A DNA stretch of 64,000 nucleotides from assembly GCA_963680875.1 (NCBI GenBank), contig OY804576.1, positions 76,141,668-76,205,667 of the forward strand, in the 5' to 3' direction. A model generated the notes under the pieces. The model was given only the letters and a program-made list of their open reading frames with translations. It was not told where the DNA came from and ran no database searches. Position 1 is the stretch's first letter. Each line of letters opens with the position of its first letter. The stretch is from Bathymodiolus brooksi (lineage: Eukaryota > Mollusca > Bivalvia > Mytilida > Modiolidae). This document shows, piece after piece, positions 10,701 to 22,700 of this stretch. Made by a program: the position numbers and the translations under genes.

Positions 10701-13700
10701 TCAAGTGACTAATCAACAACGAAACCCCCAAATCATTGGGGGTACATTATATTAAACAGCAAGACCACACTGAGAACTGTTGTCTGATTGGTCAAAATAT
10801 AGAAATGTCTACGCTTATTAGGGATTTATTTTAGTGTATCGCCAAAATAAATTCAACAAACTTCTCATTTTAATATGATGGGGAAGTTTTAATGACGAAA
10901 CTTTGCTTATACAAAAATGTAAATATGTCACATTAAAGTGACATTGTTTGTTAAATTTAGGGGATGTTATAGAAGCTTTATGCTGTTTCAATTTAATATG
11001 GATATTTATAAACTGCATCGGTGGTGTAATGGTTAGCGTGCTCGCTTCGAGTGCGGTAGATTGTGGGTTCGAGCCCCGATCAGGTCAAACCAAAGACTAT
11101 GAAATTGGTATTTGTTGCTTCTCCGCTAAGCACGCATCATTAAGGAAAAAGAGTAAAGACTGGTTGACTCGGAATCAGGATAATGTGTCCGAGTGGAGCG
11201 ACATGTCTTTCTGCGGACTGTTGTTTCAGTGAGCTAGGACTATAAAAATCCAGCTAAGCGTGTTGGTCTAGTACAAAGCGGAAATCATCATCATTTCATT
11301 GAAAATTAACTTCACGCCATGATATAGCTGAAAAATTGCTGAGTTGGCGCTAAACAACAATCACTCACTCTTGATATTTATGAATTAATATGCTTAAATA
11401 TAATATGATCGACGATTCATATTTTGTTAAATTACATTTGAAATATACAGTAAATGCTAAATCGTTTTCACTTTTCAGATGGTACCTTACCTTCATCTTC
11501 TACCGCTGGGACCAGCCAAAACACCGACGTGATTCACACCACAAGTTTAAATTTTTCTGACGAATCTAGCAATAAAAACGAACTAGCTCAATTTCCTAAT
11601 CATAATAATTATTCTTGTGATGTGAAAAAGGAGGTTTCTATTTACGTGATAGTTGAACAACGCATGGTGCGCTTTAGATATGACTCGGAACTCAGCAACA
11701 GAAATTATGGAAAAGAGGTTCTTGCAAAGATAGTAGTGAGTAATTTACATTAAGCATACTTTGAAGGGTAAAACTTTATGAAATAGTCTACCGGTAATAA
11801 AAAATGAAACCCCTACAATTTTCTTTTTAAGTTAATTAAGGTACAATTTAATAACATTAGTGTCTTTAAAAAAGCATACATTGTTTATAAATGGAACAAA
11901 GCAAATGTACCTGTAGTCTGTTTTTCTGATCAAATTTGCCCTGTGTTTGTAGGTTCCCAGTTGTTCAATCAAGTCATGTTGAACAGGTCTTCGGGTTGTT
12001 ATCATGCTAAAAAAAATAAGATTAGTAATGACACGACATATTCTTAAACAGAGTTTGATTGAAATTTGTTTGATTTGCTACTAATTATTAGTAAGAAAGG
12101 ATATGGATGTAAATGAACACGAGAGAGACAAATTACAGTAACGGTGCAGCACCTTTATTGCTGTTCTACATTTGACACTCACAGTAGGGTCTTCAGCAAT
12201 GAACATAACTTGTACCTTAAAAAGGGAGTGAAACAGCCCCTCACAGTATTATAGGTATTTAAGATGTTCAGATTTCAGACTTGCCACATTGTACATGGGA
12301 GATAAATTATCTGACTGCTATTGTTCTTTCATTTTTAATTTGCTTGAATTTTAAGATACCTTTGGCACTTTTCAACAGGTTGATGACTTTCAAGGAAAAG
12401 TAAAGATCCGTATACATGCAATAGATGACAAGAAATTGAAAGCACACCCATTTTGTTTGATTGGAGATAAATGTCACGATGGGGTTTATATTGAAGAACA
12501 CATGGTAACACCAGATAATAAAGAATGGTAAGTTGACAGAAACATCTCTTCAATATCTTGAAATTTATGCACATGGTCAGGAACCATTGACGAAAGGCCA
12601 AGTTCAGTTTGGGATTTTATCACCTTTTTCTGTTCCGTCTGCTTTAGCTGGAAGCGGGGGCATCCATGCCCTATGGACACATTTTTCCATTTTTATACGC
12701 CCGTCTTTAAGACGGGACGTATCATGGTATGCCAATGTCCGTCCGTCCATCCCTTTCACATGTCGCGCTCTAACTTAAGAACCCCTTGGCCAATTCACTT
12801 CAAATTTCACAGTTATTGGAATTGATGGTCTTACGGTCTGTATACTTTATGGTGAAATTTCGAATTTTCATTCCAGAGTTATGGGACTTTATTCATCAAA
12901 TTGTAGGCAATTTTTCGTATGTCACACTGTAAATTGAGAACCCCTTGGCCAATACACTTCAAACTTCGCACAGTTATTGAAATTGATAGTCTTACGGTCT
13001 GTATACTTTTTGGTGAAATTTCGATTTTTCATTCCAGAGTTATGGGACTTTATTCATCAAATTGTAGGCGATTTTTCGTATGTCGTGCTGTAAATTGAGA
13101 ACCCCTTGGCCAATTCACTTCAAACTTCGCACAGATATTGGAATTGATAGTCTTACAGTCTGTATACTTTTTGGTGAAATTTAGATTTTTCATTCAAGAG
13201 TTATGGGAAAGAAAGTTTTTACAAATATTGTATGAATGTTGACGACGGGCGTATCATGCGCTCTTGGCGCAACTGTTTATTGTACTTGTCTTACCCTCTG
13301 TTGTGTAATGGTTAAGGTTCTTGCCTTGAGTGTAAAAATTTTTTAGTTCTAGATATATTCCTGATCAGGGCATACCAATTGAAATTTTAATATTTATATT
13401 TGCTGCTTCTTCAATGATAAGTACACATCAACAAGGAGTGAAAACATACTGGTTGGCTCAGAGTCAGGTTAATGTGTCTCAAGTCTACATGTATACTGAC
13501 TGTTGTTTCAGTGAATTGACTATAGCATTATGAAAATCAAGCTCAGCATTTTGGTCTAGTAAAAAGCAGGCATCATCGTCTTCTCTTCAAAAAATAACTT
13601 CTTCTTGTCATATATAATAAAGCAGTCTTCACGCTAACCCACTTGCCCGAAGGCCGGGACAAGAAAAAATAAACTGGATTCGGACAAGTGAAAATTATGA

Positions 13701-16700
13701 AAGAATTTGTTTGAATGAATATAATTTTTTTCTGAATTTGGCTTTCGGGTAAGTAGGTTGAAATATTAACATACATGCCAACCTTACCGATTTACGCGGT
13801 AATCTACAGAATTTTTAAGTCCTCTACCGCCTACCAATTTTAGATGTTTTCCTACCGATTTAAAAAAAAAATGTAAAAAAAATTATTGTAAATTGTTCAT
13901 ATGTTGATTATTCTTGTAGATTTCTACGACGTATAAATGAGTGCAAATCCAAATTATTTAGGCCCTTTCCGTAATCATTTCCCTCTTAATTTGTACCGGA
14001 AACTTCCATTGGTCAATTCTTTATCATTAAACCAATCAGAAACGGTATTTAAAATAAAGTTTTGAAGCACTACATTTAGAACCTATGATTCCTAAACATC
14101 AACAGATCAATGTCTGAAACGCCAGAAAAAAAGGAGGCTCATTTACATATTTAAGACAGCATGGACTGATGAGTTTCATTTCATTAAACATTCCCGAAAG
14201 GGAAATAAATTTGCATTTTTTGAATTCTGCAGGACTGCAACAGAATGCACCATTTTGCATCCTTCTGCAAAAAAATATTCCATTTTATCATGGTTTTATC
14301 ATACTATATTTAAAGTTTTGACTACACAGATTTTATATCCAAAATGCAGCAGAATGCACCATTTTGCATCCTTCTGAAAAAAACATTTTTTGGGGGGGGG
14401 GGGGGCAAACCCCCCAGATCCCCCCCCTACCGCTTTTAGTCTCTCGAGGGTTGGCATATATGTATTAAGGCCAAGACTGATATAGCTGAAAAATTGCTCA
14501 TGTAATGTTAAAGGAAAGCTCCATGGTCTTAACAAGTTAGCGTGAAAATTTAAATGACAATAAATAAAAGACATTTGTGTTAATGAATGTTAAAAATAGT
14601 ATACCGTAAGGTAGAATTTGGTCATTGAAGTTGCATGTAGCACCAAATAATGGGGATCGCCATTTTTCAGAACTCTTCAATGTGAGGAGACAAAAGGCAT
14701 AATCCATTCTCGGATTATACCTGCAATTAAAGCTCTTCCGAAAGAGCTGTGACGTCACGGTGTCGGTATCGTCTATTATATCAGCATTGATCAGTTGCAA
14801 TTTGATCATTAAAAATTATGTAAATCGTAAAATAACGCCGTATGTTTATCTTTTGATATTTACAAAATCATTATGACTTCATGTCAAACATTTTATGGCA
14901 CTAACGAAAAGGGGAAGTGTCAATCATGTAAAGCATACATGGAATTATTCGTAGATACCCCTTCCCCCCCCCCCACCCCCCCCAAAAAAATACCAATATT
15001 AAAACTCATTTGTTTTATGAAAATGTAACATGGGATGGGAATATTAAGAAAAATATTAGGACGATATACAAATTGTTAACATTGTATTGCAGTTGATCTG
15101 ATATTAAAACATAACCAAAAGGGCTCGATGTTGGGAAGAGTCAGATATATTATTTATTCAACTAACATGATTTGTCTCCGTGACGTCACATGAAGAGGTG
15201 TCATGGCCGCTTACACTACGACAGGAAATTCCAAATATTCATATTTCTAATTGGATATATTAATGTTAATAAAGGTGTTTTTTGTTTAATAATTAGTTAT
15301 TTACGAATAAAAAGTTACAATGTATTGAATTATAACAATTGTTCAACTGAATGGAGTTTTCCTTTAAGTAAAACCATGCACTCACTATTATTCATCCACC
15401 ATTGATCTTTGAATAATTTCAGTATTTGTAAAGCTACACCGAGAATACCGAAGCAGAAGAATTATGAAGAAGAGCTTGTTAAGAGAAAAGCTGTTATTAC
15501 AGATGTCAACCGCTTTCCATTGATAAACTCGGACATGAATAAAGGTATTGAATGAAAATAAGTATATATCATTTCAACGATGCAAGTTCTCTATAAGAAT
15601 CAATTTACTTATAATAAAGAAATAAAAAACATTGAAAAATTGAACCTTTTCAGGGCTCTACAATGCGACCAAAACATTTGCATTTGCGAGTTACCTTTGT
15701 AAAATGCGAGTAAAAATTCTGTATTGATAGCCAGCCGGCAAGTTGATATTTCCGGAACATTTTCATTCCCTCACCGATATTATTTTTCAATTTAAATTCC
15801 GACTTTGATTATCCAATCTTTTAAATCGCGCAATTGACTCTGACATAAAAGTGTTAAATCACATACTTTTGACACTTGCAAAAGACCACGATTAGCAAAA
15901 AACAAAACCTTCTCACAAAATCTTTCGCTAAAAATAAACCCGTTACATCAACTGATTACGAAACTGGCCTACCTGATGCAACATCGACGGAGGTATAAGA
16001 CGAAATACTGATGTATTCTTGGCCCATTGATGATTCCAATAACGATGTTATGACAAATATGTATTGTTATGTTTGCAGAAAGGCAGGACCAGATATTGCT
16101 GGCAAAATCGAATTTGTCACTGGAAAAATGTTTAAACGTGAAATTATTGTTTATCATAATAAAACTAAAAGTCTGAAATATGAAAATTGTTTCAATGTGG
16201 TATCAGAAAAATCCCATTCCTCAACTAAGTTAGTAAGTATCTTCTGTCTCATTCAGGGCATTATAGTCCAGTGGCGAAATCTGAAAAAGACCCATATTTA
16301 AGGAGATTAATGCACCCACAGAACACACACCTGGAAACGCTTTAAAATGAAAGAATATACATTAAACTAAAATATTTTACATGCCATAAGAAAATTGTAT
16401 GGTCTGATTTCTGTAAAAACTGTTTTTTTAATGTTTTTGTGGTTTTTGAAAATTTACACGGACATGTATACACAAAAGTCTTAATATTTTAAATGATTCG
16501 TAGTTTTCCAGTCACATTTTCATATCTGAATATATAAATCAGACATAAATGAACAAAACTAAACAATCTGTTTTTGTTCGGATGTGTATTATTAATTTTT
16601 AAATCTCTTTGAATTCAAGAGGCGTGGTTAACACGAAATTTCACTGATTTCGTTTGATACAAAGCGAAAACATCACGATTAAAATATTTCATTTTCCATC

Positions 16701-19700
16701 TAATTACACTCTGAAACATTGTTTACACAATACAAATCCCATTAAAAGCCAATTATGATAGCTTTTCAGGAAATTGATTATTTAAATAAGGTATGCTAAC
16801 CCGTGACAAAATAAATTTACATCCGGAATTCATTCCGAAGTTTCTACTGTGATTTATTCCTCAGTCCGATCAATTCTATTACATTGAGACCAAAATTCAA
16901 TTCGCAGTGTTTCATGGAAATTCTATATTTTACTTCGCTTTCATACATTTTCAGGGGCCTGGGTGGCTCAATGAGTTAGGTCGTTGGATCTAACAACTGA
17001 TACAAGCCTATCACCAATACGGTGTGTGTTCGCGCCCGACTTTGTAAATTATAAAAAAGGGTGCACTCGACTCGCAGCCGCAAGTGATAAAGTTTACCAG
17101 TTGCTTGCCCATGGTCGGTAGTTCCCTCCGGGTACTCCGACTTCCTCCACCACTAAAACTGGTTGCCATAATATAGCTGAAATATTGTTGAAAGTGGCGT
17201 TAAACACCAAAAATCAAATCAAATCAAATCATGCATTTTTTTGTATTCAGTCTTTGCTGTTAATATGATTTTTTGTTAATTTAATTGTTGTTGTCGTATA
17301 GAATAACCAGAAAGGTTATAAATATTTTTTTTCTAACATTGTTTACATTGTATTCATACATTAGTTGTGAACAATTCCTGATCTGTTGTGTAAAATTTCC
17401 GGTAAATGTCACAGTTTAGTAGTCCATTGAAACTTGTTCCAACTTGTGCAAAGAGAGGCAAGCCTTCTGTAGATTGGCAAGAATGCATTATTTGTCAAAC
17501 CAAAAGCCCTGAAAAGTTATATATATTCATGGACAAGGACAAATTAAGTTTTGTTCAAGCCACTGAAGTGCGAAAGGATGAGGTATATAGACAATTTGTA
17601 AAAGAGCTGTCGTCTGTTAATCATATCATATCTGAAAATATTGAGGTAAAATACCATAAATCGTGTTGTAAATCATACACAAGTAAACAAAATCTTACTC
17701 GTTATTCTCACAAAACAGTTTCAAAACAAGAAAATACAGATAGTGCTTGTATGAATTCACCAGCTGCCTCATCTGTTATCACAACTCGATCAGACTGGCA
17801 ATCTTGTATATTCTGTACGAATAAAACATACAAAAAGGATGGAAAACTACACAAAGTCGAGTCAGAAGAAAGGATGAAAAACATACTCGAAGCAGCAAGA
17901 CACAACTTAGATCTATCATCATGAAATTGAGTTTAAGATTTTACATGCACATTTTTATGATAATGCTCTTTACCATTCTGCTTGTATGACGAATTATTTA
18001 TTGAAAACCCCCAAAGAAAAAGTAAATTTAGAAACTTCTGACCACGAAACTGCATTCCTCAGATTTGTATCTGAAATTAATTCCGGTCTAATGGTAGAGT
18101 GTAAGGCTTTCCTAATGTCAACATTATTGGAAAGATTTCGCACCTTCTTACCAAAAGAACATGCTGACAAATACACAACGCATAAATTACAAAATAGGTT
18201 GCTGAATCATTACAGTGATTCAATTGTAATACAACCACAACAAGGTCAGGGCAAATCTAACATCGTGTTTAGCAGTTCTATTTCTATCGGTGATGTAATT
18301 AAAGCTGCAAGTAAGCTAAAATCTGATTTGAAGACACGTGTGTAGCTCCGATAGATTTAGAAATTAGTGATACGAAAGATATTCTTTCTGAAGAGCAGAT
18401 TTTGCACTCCGCTGCAAATATTTTAAGGCGGGATATACACAGTCTTGACATAAACAATGATTTCTACCCAACATCGTCTGAATGTTCTCTTCCTATTTCC
18501 ATTCAATCAATGCCACCAGCCCTGACAAAATTTATATGTTGGTTGATAGATGAGAAATCATTTTTGGCCGTTAATAACCAAAATCAAACGCCTATAGAAA
18601 AGATGCGGAAATGCATGTCACTTACGGAAAGCATAGTACATTGTATCATTGAGTAAAAATGTAATAAAGTCATTTCAAATCGGCCTGGCATTACAATTGT
18701 ATCATGAATTTGGCTCAAAACAACTAGTAGATATTTTGCATGTTCATGGGTTTTGCAGTTCATACGATGAGGTCAAGCGTTATCTTACCAGCTTAGCAAA
18801 TCATGAGATTGATAAGATCAAAAATGGTGTGTATATTCCAAATGGTATAATTCCTTTTACATCTGCCGGCTGTCTTATCCAAGAAGGGTCTGACAATATA
18901 GACATAATTAGTATGCACATGCAAAGGGAAATCAGTGTGCAGTAGGGGTTGTGTGTGTTTCGAACAGAATTTGTCCTGTACTGAACTCTGTTCATGCCAA
19001 GCGTCAGATCTCTGTCGTAATATCAATACACACAAGAGAGATTTAGAAGACGAAGACTCTTAATCCTGTTTAAAATCTAGTATATTTGTTTTTTTGGAAA
19101 ATTGTAGTAATTGAGGCATTTTTCTGACCTTGATACAGCTGCCAAAAGTAATATAAAAGAGTATTTCTGTCTCTAATTATAAGGCCATCGATGCAATCAA
19201 AATGTAAGAAAAACATCAAAATACGTTAGAATGATTTTTTTCGGAAAAGTAAAAACTCACAGAAGTTTGAAAGTCATAAACATCAGAGACGTCATTAGTG
19301 TAAGACAACCTACTCAGTCAGACTAAATTACTCGGCTGGATGAAAACTAGTAAATTTAATTCTATCCCCTCCATAGCTTACCAGTGATGGATCAGAATAT
19401 ATAAAGGTATGGAAACTCTTCATTCTGATGTAAATTTCAATAATTGGAAGTCGAGGTCATTTGTGTATGGAAACAAAAAGAGCACAAAAGTGGATAAAGT
19501 GTCGATTTCGATGTCAAATTACGTTACTCAATAATTTTTTTGATATTTTCTACCTTTGACCCTATTTATGCCAAAATCTGACCATTTCCGATTCTTACGG
19601 CAACATTAATTTGAAAGTTCCCATTTTCCTCTTTACATTGATGTATGTTAATATAGGTGTGTGTTCGATGGGTGCATTAAATTTCATTTTTCATAATTCT

Positions 19701-22700
19701 GCCACTGGTCTATTAATAATTATGTATAAATAAATACATACATGTATTGGAGATATAGTACGAAATATGGCAAGTAACATTCTTTTGTTGGCATGTAAAA
19801 AATGTTTCCTTACTAGCCAGGGACTAGTAGGTGCTGGTATGAATTGTAGAACCCTGCTTTTCATGACCTTTTTTCACAAAAACTTTCTTTTCTTGAAATT
19901 TATTACCATAATGGCATTTGTCATGACATGTGATTGCCCATTTAGATATATAAAGGGTTAGTGTTGGGGTTATGGTGTTTAATGCCACTTTCAACAATAT
20001 TTTAGTTATATCTTGCCGGTCAGTTTTATTGGTGGAGGAAACTGGAGAAAACTAGCGCCCTGTCGCAATATACAAAAATATATGTATATATACGTCTGAA
20101 AATTAAACCAAACAGTGTTAGAATTAGATTTTAGAGCTGTCAAATTTTTGTTCTTCCCTCGACGGGATTTGAACTCACACCATTGATACACTGCAGCACC
20201 ATTCGCTTAGCCTTACGTCCAGCGCCCTAGACCACTCGACCACATCCAATCCCTAAAAAAGGACCTTCAATAATCTTAGTGTTACCTTGTCTCGTAAGGC
20301 AAATCTAGAGATAGACATAAGACATGTGTATAAGCGTGTGTAGATGGTACATATATACTTGATATTATAATTTTACAGCAATCTAACTCAGCAATTTTTA
20401 ATATATTGTATAGGATAATGAAGAATTCACAATACAGTCAAAGGAAATAAAGTATATTATACAAACATCTAAGCAAGTGACAACCATACAATATATCTGT
20501 CCCACTGGATCTCAAAGTTACTTGTGATACTAGGTTAATACTAAATATTAAATATATGTCTGAAAATTAAACCAAACAGTGTTAGAATTAGATTTTAGAG
20601 CTGTCAAATTTATATATATGTATTTTTTTCCTAGGATAGTATTTGATCAGTTAATTACCATACCATATTTCCATATTGATATATATATTGTACTATTTTT
20701 AGAAGAATACTGGACCACCAACAAAAGCATGAAGGAGAGTAAAGAGATAATATTGATGGTAGAAGTAGTCTGCTACGATCAGAATAATGATCCTGTTGGT
20801 TACTATAGTGAACTTAGTGAACCTATCAACAATGCTAGTAAGTTGGAGAAAGAAAAAAAAGAGTTATCTCTCATTACCAGTTACACAAGATGGTGATATT
20901 ATCTCCCTTTGTCCTTGACTTTTAATCAACATTGTTTGGCATATTTCCTTAGGACCCTATGTTAAATAGAGATTACCTGGTAATATAGGATTTGATTGGA
21001 TTGTGGATGCCTAATGTCACTTTTAACCTTTTTCTATATCTATATTTCGATATTCTTTATTGATTGAAGAAACTGGGTTTGGGTTTATGGTGTTTAACAC
21101 CACTTTCAACAACATTTCAGTTATATCATGGCGGTCAGTTTTATTGGTGGAGAAAACCAGAGTACCTGAAGAAAACCACTGACCTATTACTAGTCACTGA
21201 CAAAATTTAGCACATTATTAGATGACTGTAATTTAGGTTGCATATGAATGGCTTAAAACTGATTAAGAGGTTTTGAGTACTTACGATATCACCCTCTCGG
21301 CTAAAAATAGATCGTGGCAGGTGTCCGGAAGGTTATATCACCCTCGCACAGTATAAAAATAGACGGGGGAAAACCGGACTTTTGCTATCCTATCAAATTC
21401 GTTCTTTCGTTGTTCAATGACCAATGAGATTGCTTTTAGCATTTGTTTTTCAGCTAAATCATAAACAAACGCTCCAAAATTGCGATATTTTATTGGAATG
21501 ATAATGAATTTGTAAGTAAATAACAATAAAACATTTTCCTGAAATAAAACAATCATTTACTTTGGAATAGGTTGCTATCTGGTTTATCAACCTTTAAAGG
21601 CATACAGGCTGTCAGAATTGAATTGAAAAGTTGCCAATATTCGATGTTTTATACTAATTGCACTTGAAATTTTTCATAATATCATACGTAAATAGTCTAG
21701 AACGAAGGAAATACGTCGCTGTTTTATTTTCTTGAATCCAGTAAAGAATCCAATGTTTACCCACGCAATATTCATACGACCTGACAGTGAACTCATTCGG
21801 GAAAGCGTTTGCGCATGTGCGAAATTGTTTGTTGATGAAGAAAGCACATGGCACAAATTGAATCGTGGAAGAACAAACACATTGACGGATTCTATACGAA
21901 AACGACACAAAAAGGAGGATTCAACAAGCTTTGTGAAAAAATTTAAAAAAGATGTTATACCGACCTACTCCATTTTTCAACACGTAAGCATAATTTAGTA
22001 TCTTTTTTCGGCCGAATCGTATTTTGACAGGAGAAAATGCTAGGTGATATCTCTTTTAAATTAGAGACTAAAATAATGAACTTCATGTCTGTTTTTTTCT
22101 AAAAAGAAATATAATCAAGACAACTCAAGTGTTGTCAATAATATGCAATACAATTTGTTTACAATTTTCCCTTTATCGGGTCCCTTTGCAGAGTTTGGGT
22201 TTGTTTTTATTGATTTCATCATGTAATTCCGATTTTATGTGTCATTCTTACTAAATACCATTATATAATATTAACTGATTACCCCGGGATCCAATTTCAT
22301 AGATATATTTCTTAAATTATATTAATTCTAAGGAATTTACATGCAACATGCTTCCTGGTTATTTATAGCAGTTATTAGTATTCGGCAAACTTCGGAAAAG
22401 CAGCCGACTTATAATTAGGTCGTGTTAATGGCGATTTTACCAACAGACATTCGAATTCTTTTCACTAATTACAACATTATAACATATTTTTTAAACCTGG
22501 CTTCTTGTTCAGAACATTTTATTAATATAAAACATCGAATATTGGCAACTTTTAATATAAACTAAAAAATTCAATTCTGACAGCCTGTATGCCTTTAAAA
22601 ACGTATATTCACCTCGCCTGCGGCTCAGTGAATATTACATTTTTTTTCAGGTTGATAAATCCAGATAGCAACCTATTCCAAAATCAATAATTGTATAATA

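Larger units (their letters stand above)
13295..15400 (+). mobile_element. SINE family A copy broken by nested DNA-element insertions
   Basis: A diverged family A head and body (13295 to about 13605) is separated from its own tail. The tail piece 'gatatagctgaaaaattgct' appears only at about 14480, and the terminal 'cactcact' only after 15370. Between the pieces lie three insertions annotated separately (13632-13762, 13768-14465, 14508-15367). All of this is in Rel intron 5. Confidence 0.65.

Noticed and set aside
14299..14809. Minus-strand frames of 91 and 90 codons
   Set aside because: They lie inside the nested non-autonomous DNA elements and have no domain; one crosses a poly-C tract.
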